Source: Epiperipatus broadwayi (lineage: Eukaryota > Onychophora > Udeonychophora > Euonychophora > Peripatidae). From it: a stretch of 64,000 nt of DNA. This document shows positions 24,961-37,620 of the stretch, piece after piece. The stretch spans positions 122,001 to 186,000 of the forward strand of contig JAQFVV010006470.1 in assembly GCA_028023455.1 (NCBI GenBank), in the 5' to 3' direction. The notes beneath the pieces were generated by a model. It was not told the DNA's origin. It ran no database searches and saw only the letters and a list, made by a program, of their open reading frames with translations. The translations under genes and the position numbers were made by a program. Positions within the stretch are counted from its first letter, which is position 1. Every line of letters begins with the position of its first letter.

Positions 24961-26757
24961 TCATAAAAATTCTTTTCTTTTATTTTTTTTTTTTGATTGA
25001 CGCCTCGACCCACTCCCCAATCCCAACATACTGTATTACATTCCTGTTAGCCTCTTTAACTCTCAAAACCTTATTGAATCAGACAAAGAAATTAAAAATA
25101 ACAGATTGTGTATGTTTGACATACCGCACAGTTACGAACTGACAAAAATGGTTATTTCTTAATAGACATACTTTTAACAAATTAACACCCTTTGATTTAT
25201 TTAATGATTCATTTGAACTATATATCTAAACAATCCTTCCTTCACTAAAATATAAAAGTTTTTGCTTTATTAACATATTTCTAAAATCTCATACTCTCCC
25301 CATTCCCCTCTACTTCTCTTCAAAGCCCTTTAGTTGAAATGCCATTATAACATAACCCATTACCTCTCACTAGACAGGTGTGCACTACTAAATATGTATG
25401 TATGATGTATCAATATACGTGCCTATGTATTTTTATTTAATTAAGTGGTTTTGACCTAAAATATTATTCAAAACATATGGATTTATTCTCACAACTGTAA
25501 TATATATGCCCAACATGTATGTATGGGCATCCGAATGACACCAAACACCAACCCAAAAGAATATAAGAATTATATGAAGTGGATATATTACCAAGAAGAA
25601 TACTATTTATGTAATGTGAGAGAGGTTTTGACCATCCACTACCTCAGTCTCATGTTCGGGTGGCATCACAGCCAGGAGTAGTCATGAATGGGGTTAAGAG
25701 TTCTTTTTTTTCTTTTTTTAAACATAAAAAAATAATAACTAAATAAATGGATTTATAAACAAATAACTAATTCAATACTCTACTTTCTTGGTATATTTAT
25801 TTAATATTATAAAACCAATGTATTTATTACTCTGTCATTTCAAATCGCACACATATGTCATTTTTTCCAATAGATATCTCATACATATCTCAACTAGTGA
25901 AGGTCGATACTACAAAAAGGTCTGTGACATGTGACTTTCGACACTATTTCATTTATTATGTCCGTAATGGAACAAGGCTTTAAGGAAACCTTATTAAATT
26001 AGTTCATATGTCACCTTCACTTATTATTGCAAGTACAAAATTTCCTTTTTATAAATAAAATTTAAAAATCAATGATTTATCTGGCTTTCCTTGGGGAAGT
26101 ATTAAAAACAGATTTATTTATTTATTAAAGAGTTCCGTTCCACAAGTAAATCAGGCAAATCAAGGCAAAGATTTGAGATCTTTATGTCCATTGTCTGGCG
26201 AGGTTCATTCTGGTTCCATGTTGGAAATTATGTTATTTTGAGGCATCATGGTTTTATTGGTCAAGGTAGCTGCAGTAGGTTAAAATTAAGGTTTGAATGT
26301 GATGTGGTCTTCTCTTACCCTAACATTTCTGTTGAAATCACCATTATATAACCTAAATATTTAAAACCTTTTAGGTTTTCATGGTTGTAGCTCTGCCGAA
26401 AAAAGATCAAAGGCATTCTGGATGGGTCACTTTTATATCCCCTTCCATTTGTTCTAGAAAATTCTTTTTTATCTCACTTCCAGTTTTCAATGTGGACTAA
26501 CCAGATCTGTTAGACATATGAAAACTCATGTCATAGCTTCTATTGTAATATAACAGAAAATGGAAACTCATTCTTCCGGAAACCTCTAGTTTTTAAAGTG
26601 TGAAACAAAATCTTGTTTCCCTCTTTTCACTACTTAATTCATTCATACATGCATTTGTCACATGCACATATATTACATTTCTAAAAGACAGAGACCCTTT
26701 CTCCATGTTTGTGTATTTGTAACCACCACCATGTAATAAAAATTAAATATTATATAT

Positions 26758-27142
26758 TGTAACAGACATGGATCGAATTCAAGAGATAATGCAATATAGA
26801 CTATTAATTGTGAGTGTTGATATGGATTGATTGTGTATGTGTGAAAAGATGTATATATATAAATATTCATTCGAAACCTGTTACAAAAAGTGTGAAAGTA
26901 ATACATAATCTGTTAAAGGATGGACAGTATGCTTATATATATATTATATTTGTATGTGTGTTATGCGTAGTAATAAAGGGACTCGTGTTACCTCTATATT
27001 AAATACAGTAATAAATTTTGTTTAAATTAAATAAAAAAACATTAAATAGACAATTCTGATGTGTAATTGCACTCTTTTGTTGCTATACATATGATTTATA
27101 TATGTGTGTATAGAAATAAATGAGTTGTGCGCATGAACATTA

Positions 27143-27192
<50 letters not shown>

Positions 27193-27588
27193 ATAAAGCT
27201 TAAAATTTAATGATAACTAGTGTAGTAATTTATAGCCTAGTTTTGTTATAACTTCTGTGCTAGGGTAATATAATTTATAAACAAGTAAATTATCGTGTGG
27301 TATACATAGATATATATGATGTAGTCAGGAATTGTCTTTGCCTTGTTCCCTTGTTAGACCATGTTCCCCAGACCTTGAGAGATAGAGCTAGTCTGGATGC
27401 GCTTCCCTAGATATATATAAGTACAGAACCCTTATTTATGTTTTTGGTGAGTATAATTCTTATCAAAGTGTAAGATTGGTGCTTGAGATGGGATTTAAAC
27501 CATGCTCATAAATATACTTACTCGAAGCTGCAGGAGAGATCGTTTACGTGCATAAATTATGCAACAATAATATGGGTAAACATATACA
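26758..27588. mobile_element. nested insertion, possible solo LTR
   Basis: This 831-bp block is absent from the left LTR at the matching place. It begins TGTAACAGACATGG and ends ATATACA, so it has TG...CA ends, and ATAT occurs on both sides as a possible (low-complexity) 4-bp target duplication. It holds a TATA-like ATATATATAAATA near 26850, an AATAAAGGG word near 26970, and a TA/GT microsatellite at 27142-27192. Frames at 26673-27002 are short and meaningless. A solo LTR of another LTR element is the best fit; an unrelated insertion is possible. Confidence 0.5.
27142..27192. repeat. (TA)n-(TG)n microsatellite
   Basis: About 13 TA units followed by about 12 GT units, inside the nested insert. 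Confidence 0.95.
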
Positions 27589-27662
27589 ATATATCTACGT
27601 CTACTTATGTTTACCAATTAAATAATATTATTTGTGACAGGGTTTGAACCCATTCTGTCAAA

Positions 27663-30578
27663 ATACACACACACATATATATATATATATATCACACTTA
27701 TATAGTGTGTTTGCATAAATATATATAAAGTAAAGGAAAAGTAGAAATAAACAGATATAAGTTTTGTAGATATTTTTTTATATTTCTTAAAATAAAATAA
27801 TGATAAGTACAGAGTTAAATAACTCTGGGTTTAGAGTAAAATTTCATTGTGAAATAAGTATTTTAAAAAGGTCTGATAAATAATATTTGTAATTCTGATT
27901 TTGAAATTAACAAAAAAAAAGAAACAAGCATAATTTATTTTTAAACTCTTTTAATTAAAACATATACAAAATATTTTTTTAAAATTAGTGCTTGTTTGCA
28001 CCTCTACTATTCTAAAGTATTATCACACTTTTGGTCAAATTCCAAAGATTAAAGTAAAAACATGAATGTCACACTTTGATAGAAATTTTCAGCTTGTTTT
28101 CAAATGGATTAGACAGATTGAAAACAGCCACTGTGTTTTTGTCACCTGACTTACCCAAGGTTATAAAGGGCTGATAACAAAATTAGCTCTAGTCTGGATA
28201 GTGATTTTTGAAGAGAAGAGTTTTGGCTTGCAGTTTTGTAAGAGTTAGCAGAAGAGCAAGCTGTAAAGTTGGCTAAAATATTTTGTGAAGAGATGGTAAC
28301 TGTAGCAGAAAATATACATAGTAAACCTAGCTGCAAAGATGGCTAGAATAATTATCAAGTGAATGGCTATGAGGATGTAAAAATGTAAGGAATTAGCTGC
28401 TATTCAGTTTAATAAAGGAATTTGAATTTACATGGAGAAAATGTGTCAAGATTCTTTGTAATTCATAGCCTTGAAAGTGTTCTGGAAAATCATCTTGCTG
28501 ACCTGAAGCTTACAAAATCCAAGTATAAGTGGAACTGATTATAGAATGGAAAAAGGTCAACCATACATGAATTATCTACTTTTTCCTGATGATGACATTT
28601 GCCCAGATTGACTAAAAACAGCTTGCCCAAGAAAAATACCAGCTGAAAAAAATATACTTATGCTGCTGTTTATCTATATGTGCAGGGAATCACAAATAAA
28701 TACGTCGTGTGTATATACAGTGAGTTATTTTATTTTAATAATTCTTAAAATGACTTATAAAATTTTAAATTAATAACTTAAAGTTAACACAAACAAGTAA
28801 TTTTGCTTGAATTATAATTAAGAGTCAAGAATAATTCATTGACCATCTGGTTTTAAAAGCAAAAGAAATGTTTTGAACAATAATTCTTTCTGACATTATT
28901 TTAAAAAAATATATAAAAAAGTAAAAAATCGAGGATTCAATAATTTAATTTAAAAAAAAAATGTTGATAATTAATCAACAAATACCTTCAAAAATTGACT
29001 GTACCTTTTTTAGGAAAAAAAGAGAACTTATAACCTGAAATTAAATGCTAAATTATATATTTTGTTTATACACACATATGTGTGAAATTTTTTGTCTTTT
29101 CCAAATGAATTATGAAAAAAAATTATATATACTATTGTAACAAGTTTAAATAGATAAAAGTCAGTGTGCATATATACACACACACACTCATATATGTAAA
29201 ATTTAAAATTTTTTTTAAAAATGTGAATTCATTTTTTATATTAATTGTATGCTATGAAATGCACATAAGTGCACATACATATATGTAAACCATAGTAATA
29301 ATATGAATTGTAAATTGTAATTTTGTAAATTAATGTAATAATTTAAATTTTGAATAGAAATTATGTAAATCAATGGAATAATTTGAATTTTGTATAGTAA
29401 TTTTGTTAGTCACAAATATGATGATTTTTTTTATATTGTATATTATTCAAAATCAGACCTTAAGTATCATTTATTTTTTATTGTTATTAATAAACTTATT
29501 AAATTGTTAAAATTGTTTCCATCATCTCTTGTTCACATACAATAATAGAGATTACGTTCTCTGAGCTAGATTCATGCACAGATAAATGGGGATGTGTACT
29601 TAGTGCTTTTGGAGGATCCAGCGATGATCAATCATCATCCTGGTTGGTGCAAAACAAATACTCTTTAAAGCCCATGCACTGTATTTTATTTTTAATTTAG
29701 TATTATTAGGAGGTAAGTTTATAGTTGGCCAGTAGCATGTTTTAAATGTTTCAGCATTATTGTTTTGATTTCTCATTATTGTGTATTCTATTGGATGGGC
29801 ACTAAGCTGGTGCATACAAGTTATGATTAAATAATTGCTCAAAGTGGCAAGAGCTTAATAGTTAGCCTGGTGTAATGAAGACCCATTTCCAATCCAGTCA
29901 CAATATTGACTGTTGATTTATTGTTCAGATTTTATTATATTTTATTGTGGATCATACGAGATGATGAGTGATTATTTATTTCTTGAGTATTTACTTGTAC
30001 TTATTTTTACTTTATAATGCTGGTTGATATATGATTGATGTATAGTTTTTAAAGCTGCTCTTCAGAGTTATTTTAATTGCTCGCTGATCTTTCAATGTTT
30101 ACAGAGATTCTCTAATCTCATACTCTTATATCTTTAAATATTTACTTATAGATAATTTAGCAAATTATTGATATTTGTATTTCATTGAATGAACTGGGAG
30201 AGATGATGAATTTTCCATAACCCCAGATTCTTTTCCATTTCATCACTGCCCGACCCGATACCCCATCTTGTTACTATATATATATATATATAAATTATAA
30301 ATAAATTATTTTTTGGATAAAACTGTGTATTATTTTGCATTACAATTCAATATTTTGACAGACTAGCCACTGCCAAGATAAACTTTTGAAAAATAATCGT
30401 TATATCTCAAAAAATAACTTGCCTTAGTGCAAGATGAGAAATGAGATTCAACTTGAAGATGTTCAGCATCACAATATGAGGCTTTTCAAGATATTTAATT
30501 CCCTTAGTTTTTTCACCAATTAATTTATGCATTTTACATGCATATTCTCAAGGGTACAGTCTCAGTAAATATTACCTA
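27663..30578. other. AT-rich non-coding sequence
   Basis: No gene recognised. It holds a CA/TA tract at 27663-27692, a two-and-a-half-copy 40-bp tandem repeat at about 29318-29410, and a weakly repeated GCTG(T/C)AAAG(T/A)TGGCTA phrase near 28265 and 28330. A minus-strand frame at 29842-29600 (80 codons) has no recognisable motif. Confidence 0.5.
29318..29412. repeat. 40-bp tandem repeat, about 2.4 copies
   Basis: The units TAATTTTGTAAATTAATGTA... and AAATTATGTAAATCAATGGA... each continue with ATAATTT(A/G)AATTTTG(A/T)ATAG, followed by a partial third unit beginning TAATTTTGTTAG. Confidence 0.75.
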
Positions 30579-31510
30579 TTAATTTAAGTTAATATTAGAT
30601 AAAAGGAGAGGTTTCCACATAACTGAAATACATTGTTCTTCACCATCCATATTTAAACCAGTAGTTCTCTTTACTATTTCAATTGACTCTCTCATGGTTA
30701 TTAAATAAGATCTTTCCAAATTAGTAAGAATTTTTGTGTTGTCAAAATCAGGTTTGTGATTAATTTCTAAAGAAAGAGAAGTAAAAACTGATGTGCTATT
30801 CGTTTGATTAAAAACATTTCTATGTTCCTTAATTCTGACATTTATTCTTCTATGATACTGACCCACATAGCTTCTTGAGCAATGCAAACATGGAATTTGA
30901 TAAACTCATTGGTTTTCCAAAAATATTTTGCCTTAGATTTATACAAAAAATCACCATTTTTTTTGCCAGTAGAAAAAGTAGTTTTTAAATTAAAACAAGA
31001 TAGTGTTCTACTGATTTTTTCAGTAACACCTTTAATATATGATAAAATTACTCTATTAAAAGAGGAATTGTCTATTCTATTCTCTTTTTTTAGTATTAAT
31101 ATTATGTAAAGCCTTACTTGTGATGTTTTAATTATAATTATTAGAAGTAAAATATTTTTTGTAAGTTTTATTTCCTAAGTCAGATGTTTTTTATCAGATA
31201 AATTATAAGCTCTAATCAAAATATTTTTTGCTCCAGAAAAAGAATTTGTGCAGGATGATGATGAGAATTAAGGGTAAGATATGTGTTTATATGGGTGGAA
31301 TTTCTGTAAACTGATATTTATAATCTTTCATCACAATTTCTTGCAATTAAAACATTTAGAAAAGAATGTGATCTGCTATTTTCCATTTCTATTGTAAATT
31401 TAATATTTGGATGCCAATTATTTTAAAAATAAGAAAGGAATTTAATGCATTAATACCATGAGGCCATATAACAAAAGTATTATCCAATTCAGCATTGAAC
31501 CATATTATAA
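30579..31510 (-). pseudogene. Penelope-like element 3 (PLE3), decayed
   Basis: A minus-strand Penelope-like fragment. Reading 5' to 3': a damaged RT active-site region, DNTFVIWPHGINALNSF, near 31490-31440; NIKFTIEMEN near 31410; SVYRNSTHINTYL and HHHPAQ near 31300-31255; then the open frame 30887-30579 with the GIY-YIG module SRSYVGQYHRRINVRIKEH (from about residue 4), HKPDFDNTKIL, and a RESIEIVKRT...WKPLLLSNI tail. The tail words are typical of the C-terminus of this family. Stops lie between the parts, and the catalytic Asp-Asp context is lost (ELDN in place of Y-x-DD). It belongs to a different subfamily from PLE1 and PLE2. Confidence 0.85.
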
Positions 31511-32999
31511 ATGTTATTCAACTATATTATTATATATTTTCGAAAGTTCCTTTGTAATTGGTATAAATAATAAAGTGATAATTTTTACCACTTAAGTGAA
31601 GAAATAAATAATAGTTACTATGTGCAGAAGGATTTGAACTGTATAACTTATAAAAAAATAACATATTTTGTGAACACTGTCAGATTTCCTTTTTACATGT
31701 GATTGATTTTATATAAAATGTGTCACTCTCTAAAATAAATTTGATAGAAAATCTAATAAAATTATTTGAAATTAGTGGATAATAAAAATAACGAAATTAT
31801 CACTCAAACTTTTGAAAGTTAATTATGATTTTTCCTTCTTTCTCTCACATAAATAATGAGAGTAAAAAAAAAGAAAACCTTTTTTATTCTCTTAATAATA
31901 AAATCACAAAATAATTAAAAACATACTTGTAAAATTATTTGGTTCCACAACTTGCTGTGAAATATAATTATTGTTCCCCCCTCCAAAAAAACCCCTAAAA
32001 AACATGTTCTATAGAAACTCATATCAAATCGTAATAATTAGCTAGTGAAAAATCTGTTGTTTGGAAAATGTCCTTTAATGTGTATAAATAAAGCTGAAAT
32101 GAACATATTACATATATCAAATCTCTCCAATAAATAAGTCTAAAGAAGTATTGTCACAGTGATATGAATAAGAGAAAATAAATATCTCATTAAAACTGCT
32201 TTCCACCATAACTTCATTAGATATATTTTGCTGACTATTTTGTAGTAGTTTTCAATACTTCATTTATAACAACTTATATGGTGATTTTTCCTAACAGAAG
32301 ACAATCGACCATATGTTACTAGACAATAAAAGACCAAAACATCCAAACACAATCAAAGGGACATAATTGTAAACAGAAACAATTACTGAAAGTTTCTAAA
32401 ACATACTTTAATAATGGGATAAATCTAAGCCATAAGTGGAAAAAATATTACCCTAGAAGTACTGATCCTATACTATATTTAATATTACCAATACTGATGT
32501 ATTTGCTTTTAAACATCATTAATCTATCTACAGGGTAGCTACCATTTTGAAAATAAAACTAGTGAAGAGATCTATAATATACTATGGATAATATCTTCAG
32601 AAAAACATGTTTTGGTATTGTTTAAATATTTTATGGTGTAAGATCATATTATTATAGATATTACAAGACATTAAATATTTTTAAATATTTTATTATCTTA
32701 AATATTATGTTAATCTTGTGATAGTTTCACTCATAAAAGCATCAGTTTATTTACATTTTCATTGTTAATTATTTTTTAATAACCATTTAGTTTGTGTTTT
32801 CATATCCAACTTAATTTAAACATATTGCTATTAACAGACATTATGCAACTAATACTCACGTCATTGAAATATCATACGTTTTTTAAAAATCTTATTGAAA
32901 CTGAAAAACACTTAAATTAATTTTGGAAGGAGTTACTCTAATCTTCAGTTCTAAATTGTAAATCTTTATCACCAACAACAGACACTTAGTTTAGCTTTG
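31511..32999. other. AT-rich non-coding sequence between PLE3 and PLE4
   Basis: I see no gene, RNA or clear repeat in this 1.5 kb beyond A/T runs. Confidence 0.6.
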
Positions 33000-33610
33000 C
33001 AGAATATCCCCAACTTTCAGATATGACTCATCTGAAAGATTAATTGCTCTATTTAAAATAGTTCGGCTGTGGAAACTACCTGAGTTGGGTGATAAATGAG
33101 TATGGAAATGTAAATAGTTGTCTCTGTGTGTATTTTTGTCTGTAAATCGAAAATTATAACTATTTGGGGTCCTGGTGAGTAGAAGATCAAGAAAAAGATA
33201 TTTTCCATCACTCTATCTTCATTGTAAATTTAATATGAAGATGCATATTATTTAAATGTGAGAAAAATAATCTATTTTTTCCTCATTGCCATTTGACAAA
33301 AGTGTCATCCATATATCTGAGATAAATAAAAGGTTTTAAAGATGATGATTCTAAAGCAGGAGTTTCTAGATTTTCCATGAATAAATCAATTATTACTCTT
33401 GAGATAAGTGAGTCCATAGGAGTACCAAAACTTGTCTGCAATGCTGACCATTGTATACAAAGTATGTGTTCAAGAGTCAATGTTTAATCAAAGCAATAAT
33501 ATCACTTGGTAAACTGCAGTGTTTCAAAATAAAGCTTCATCAATTGAAATGATTGTAAACAATGACACAACATCAATATTGACCAGTATGTCATTAACAT
33601 TAATTTAATT
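33000..33610 (-). pseudogene. Penelope-like element 4 (PLE4), RT fragment
   Basis: A minus-strand RT fragment of the same subfamily as PLE3. In order: VNIDVVSLFTIISIDEAL near 33590-33535; then in 33480-33283 SFGTPMDSLISRVIIDLFME (the G-x-P-x-D/GSP-like loop) and the catalytic box YLRYMDDTFVKW near 33310-33290. Decayed continuation words follow down to about 33020, including HPTQ and VVSTAEPF, matching the HPSQ...V-TLV-RA region of the family. The endonuclease is absent. Because it overlaps the RT part of PLE3, it must be a separate insertion. Confidence 0.82.
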
Positions 33611-33689
33611 TTTTTTAAAACAGAAATACAATGAAAACAGTTTTTAATCTATGATTTAATAGATAGGAATGTAGTATATTGGCCACAAT

Positions 33690-34330
33690 ATTTTTGGATA
33701 CCTTGCAATACTTGCATGGTGTAATTGAATTCCTGCAACAGCAAAACTCCATCTAACTACACAACTGTTGGTCAAGTAACTGTGGTTCAGGAATTCAAGG
33801 ATTTTGTGATTTGTGATCACTATTATCTCTAATCCAAGAAGTATATGTCAAATGTTTTGGAAGACCCACACTATTTTCAGTGCTTCCTTCTCTGTTACTA
33901 ATCTTTTGGGAGTTGGCTGATAAACTAGAGGACCCTGAGTTGACCATCCTCCTGGATTTCAGATAATATTATCCCCAATCCAAAACCACTACTATCCATC
34001 TGGACTATATATTGTTTATTAAAATCAGGGAAGACTAACATGATTTGATCCAAAAATACTGTTTTTATATTCTCAAATGCCTGATCCTGCTTTTCAGTCC
34101 ATTTCCATCTCTCATCTTTTCTGATTAATTTTAATAATGGTTATGTGTGGTCAGATAATTTTTGATAGAAATGATGGTAAAAATTACATAGGTCTAAAAA
34201 TGATCGGATTTGATTTTTTATTGGTCAGTTTAGGAAAGATTTGAATGGCACTGATCTTGGCTGGATGATGTCTTATCCCATCACAACCTACGATATGACC
34301 TAAGAAGATAACCTGGTTTGAGACTAGGGT
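33690..34330 (-). pseudogene. gypsy connection and RNase H domains
   Basis: Decayed minus-strand frames: NQVIFLGHIVGCDGIRHHP near 34320-34265 (the FLGHxVSxxGI segment after the RT); RWKWTEKQDQAFENIK-like words near 34110-34060; an RNase H start with a VQMDSSGFGLG-like reading near 34010; EKEALKIVWVFQNI near 33880; and LLGLEIIVITNHKILEFLNH near 33840-33785 (the F-V-TDH-L--L strand, with the catalytic Asp read as Asn). Recognition of the domain is firm although every segment is shifted or interrupted. Confidence 0.75.
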
Positions 34331-34389
34331 ACCCTTCCTTGAAGTTGATCTTGATGCCTATCTGGAAGCATTCTTGGAAGAACATAGTC

Positions 34390-34950
34390 ATGTGTTGAAA
34401 GTGCTCTTCAACAGTGGTAGATGCGATAATCACATCATCCACATATATCGTAATGATCTGTTTTACCTCAGAAGATAGAGTCTGATCTAAACATCATATC
34501 AAACCAGAACCACTATTTATCAACTCAAATGGCATCCTATTAAATTGGTATGTAAATCCCTCATATTGAAAGACAGTGTATTGGCTATTATTCAGATGTT
34601 CATTCTGCCAATATCTAGAGGTTAGATCGAAAGTGGAAAACACCTTTTTGTTTTCAAATCTCATGAATAATTTGTGTATAGGTTGTGGAATATTTTTGTC
34701 AGGGACAATAAATTTGTTTAGTTGTCTAGCATCCAAATAAAATCTCATCGATCCATCTTTCTTTTTCACAGTTATGACTGGATTACAGTATGGTGAAGAG
34801 CATTTGAAAATAATTTCCCAATCCAGCATTTTGTTAATTTGTTTGGTTATCTCTTGCTGATACTGGTATGAAATAAGATACTTTCTGGATTGAAATGGTT
34901 GGTTATGTACTGATCTTATTTTCTGCTGAAATCCTTCTATCACTCCTGGA
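34390..34950 (-). pseudogene. gypsy reverse transcriptase
   Basis: The open frame 34943-34494 covers the fingers and part of the palm: SSPYCNPVITVKKKDGSMRF (the S-P-W-x-P-V-V-V-KK-DGS-R-motif), DARQLNKFIVPDKNIPQP, FSTFDLTSRYWQ (first catalytic Asp) and YTVFQYEGFTYQFNRMPFEL. Past a short disruption, a second frame gives IYVDDVIIASTTVEEHFQH near 34455-34400, so the YVDD catalytic box is preserved. The family usually has the sequence MPFGLxNA at the first frame's end; here it reads MPFELINSG. Confidence 0.9.
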
Positions 34951-35119
34951 AAAAATCATGCTAAATTCATGTATCAAGATCTCAATTTCAATGTCTCCTC
35001 GCTTCCAAGCAAGGGGACTCTGCAAGCTTACTATCTATGGGTGCATCCGTGATATTAGATATAATACAGTCAACTTCAGGTAGACCATATCTCAGAAGTA
35101 ATGTCATCTTCATAACCTC

Positions 35120-35440
35120 ATCACTTATTTTACTACTTTGTTAAAGAAATCAATAATACAAGTGTTCCAGTGTAGAAAGTCTGACCCAAGAATGACATCA
35201 CGGATTAAGCCACTCAATATAAAGATCACATGGTAGAGTATTGTTTGGCTGACTTTCATTTCAACCCTGATTTGCTTTTATAGTTCCTACTGTTAGCCAT
35301 GGTAACCTGAATAAATTTCAAAGGCAAGGTTTTAATTTTGGAATTTTAATAAAAATTTCCTGGTAATATTTATCTGAGATAATGGAAATATGGATACCAG
35401 AATCTAACAGTGCTTTAATTTGTAAACCCTCAAACAAAAC
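35120..35440 (-). pseudogene. gypsy protease
   Basis: A decayed aspartic protease on the minus strand: IKALLDSGIHISIIS near 35430-35380, carrying the family's catalytic D-S/T-G triplet as DSG, and DVILGSDFLHWNTCIIDFF near 35195-35140, the ILGxDFL segment of retropepsins. Frameshifts and stops lie between them. It sits between gag and RT, as expected. Confidence 0.78.
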
Positions 35441-35881
35441 CTCTATCATGGTGCAGCTCTGCAGTGCAGTCAGGTGCTTTGTCTTCCCATGAACACATAA
35501 TATTAGTGATCTCTCAATCAGGGGTTTGTTTCATGTTCCTCAGGTTTCAGTCTCTCAAGGTGAGGAACATAACCTCAAGTACCCTTCTAGTTTAGTTTCT
35601 GCTAAATTTTTGGTGTATAATTACTACATCCTGGTTTTGGGAATTTTTTGGGACTATGAAGAGGGCTTATTCCTGTATTGCTAATATTTGTGTGGTTCCT
35701 TTTAGCTGACCATACATAGGAAGGGTTAATTTGTATGGACTTTCTTTTCCAGTGGTTAGGATCATTATTATTTTTTATCCTTTTATAAAAGATAGCATTA
35801 ACAGTAGTCTCTTCTTTCCTTTTTTCAGGTGCCCTAATTGACAGGTTTGCATTGTTATATCCATATAGGTTAACAGTTCAG

Positions 35882-37620
35882 TCACCTTTTATATGGTCTT
35901 AACATGGTAGACAATAGTGATTGTTCAATCCTGAGTGGTAAGTTTCTCTTTATTATTCTGATAATTTGGCTCTCACTTAGGCAGTAGGTGTTTAATGTTC
36001 TCAATTTCATAACTTGATGGTGGAAAAACTTCATTAAGGTTTTTCCAGGTGCTGCTCTATACTTCTCTTGGAATAGCTGATACAATAAGGCCTCTTGCCT
36101 ATACTTGTTCCAGAAATTCTTCACCATAATCTTTGATATTCATCAAAGGTAGATAGGACCTGCAACAATGACTGCCACAACAACAGCAAATTACCTTGCA
36201 GATGGCTGTATACAATAATAACCTTTTCACTTTCTGACAAGTTTTTATTTACAGAGAAATAAAGGTTCAGACTTCAGATGTGTCCAATAGGGACTTCATT
36301 GGTAGATCCCTTGAATACCTTTAGTTTGACAAATTGGTTAAGAGAATTCACTTATGCAGGGTGGTGAAGTGTTTTCTTGATTTCTGTAGCATTGACAGGT
36401 GGGGTCAATGCATGATCTTCATAGTGTGTTTGATAACTATCTGGAATTTAACCTTCTAAACTAAAGTTAGGATGATAATCTTCAGCCACAAGCAGGATGC
36501 AACATTGGAGGGGAATTTCTTCAGAAGGGTCACTAATTCCCAGCGGGTCTTTAAGGGCAATGTCTAGGTGATAATTCCTACCATTCCTTATTTTATTACT
36601 ACTGTGAAACCTTACATCAATATCATAATGTTTCCTCCACTGGTTGGCATCTCTTGGTATAGTTGAGGCTCAATTACTACCGATCTCGAATTAAAGGCTT
36701 CACCCATTCTATCAATTACATCTCTTATTTCATGAGCACTTCCCACCAACTTTTTTATACTGGCTTTGTATGTGGTTGTGTTCATTTCCCCTTTGACTAT
36801 TCTACCTTCAACTCATTTAAGATGTTGATTCAAATCTACTAGCATCTTGTTGCATGACTCAACCTGATCATTCTGTGCTATGGAGAGTTGTTCTATTCTT
36901 GATTGACTCCCCTGAAATTCTTCTTAGACCTCAGTTAGGAATTTATCCACTTCCACATGCATCTCATGTTTTAATGTTTTCTATGTCTTACATGCCTCAT
37001 CATATTTGCATCCAATTGTTCCATAATACTGCATTTGAAATCATCAAATCATTGTTGACATCTCAAATTATTTTCATCAATTTCCTGCCTCATCTCCAAC
37101 ATTCCTTGTTTCAACTCAATATTGTCTTTCTGAACATTTTCTAATTTTAGGAAAAGTTGACCCATATCTTCAGACAGTTTAATTTCCACATTATCAATCT
37201 TTGTTTCCATTTGTTCTTTCATATCATTCATATCCCTTTTCAATTCTTCTTTTCTTTTTATTTATATCAGCTTTGGTTACCATATTCTCCAACATACTAT
37301 TTATGTTATTTTTCATTTCATCAGCCTTGGTTGCCATATTCTCCATCTTGGTAACCATAATCTCCATCTTATTATTCATTTCAACTTTCATTTTATCAGC
37401 CTTGGTTGTAATATTCTCCTTCATGTTATTTATATCACTCTTCATCATCATGATTGCTTGGATTAGTTGTACGAAGGCTGTAGTGTCTTGCATTGCCTGA
37501 GTTACTCCAACTTTAGGCACTTGAGTAATTACACTGGGAGGAATCAACTGAATTTGTGAAACTGTTTGACTTCCTTTTTGCATTTGTGGAGTTTGTTCAA
37601 CTTCCAGTATAGACCCCCAG
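35882..37620 (-). pseudogene. gypsy gag region
   Basis: The N-terminal frame (37620-37224) begins around YIDPDTWGSILEVEQTPQM and contains a long coiled coil built from repeats like NNMKENITTKADKMKVEMNN. A second frame (37243-37049) continues the coiled coil (MKRDMNDMKEQMETKID). After a stretch with many stops, 36127-35882 gives a capsid-like segment: FWNKYRQEALLYQLFQEKY, LMKFFHHQVMKLRTLNTYCL, and SESQIIRIIKRNLPLRIEQ. That segment is homologous to 24515-24231. No CCHC zinc knuckle is visible in the decayed stretch 35880-35480. Confidence 0.75.

Larger units (their letters stand above)
25478..27662 (-). repeat. LTR of gag-only element (5' LTR relative to gag), with insert
   Basis: Second copy of the 1.35-kb LTR. 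It begins TGGATTTATTCTCACAACTG on the plus strand and follows the left LTR to about 26757, where an 831-bp block intervenes. It resumes at about 27589 with ATATCTACGTCTACTTATGT and ends in CCATTCTGTCA(AA). Without the insert it is about 1354 bases, matching the left LTR. Divergence from the left LTR is substantial by eye, which indicates an old insertion. No convincing target-site duplication or tRNA primer site was found. Confidence 0.75.

Noticed and set aside
23309-25142. Plus-strand frames over the LTR element
   Set aside because: They are antisense to the gag-like gene or lie in the LTR; no motif.
29600-29842. 80-codon minus-strand frame
   Set aside because: No domain, no splice context and no repeat match; expected by chance.
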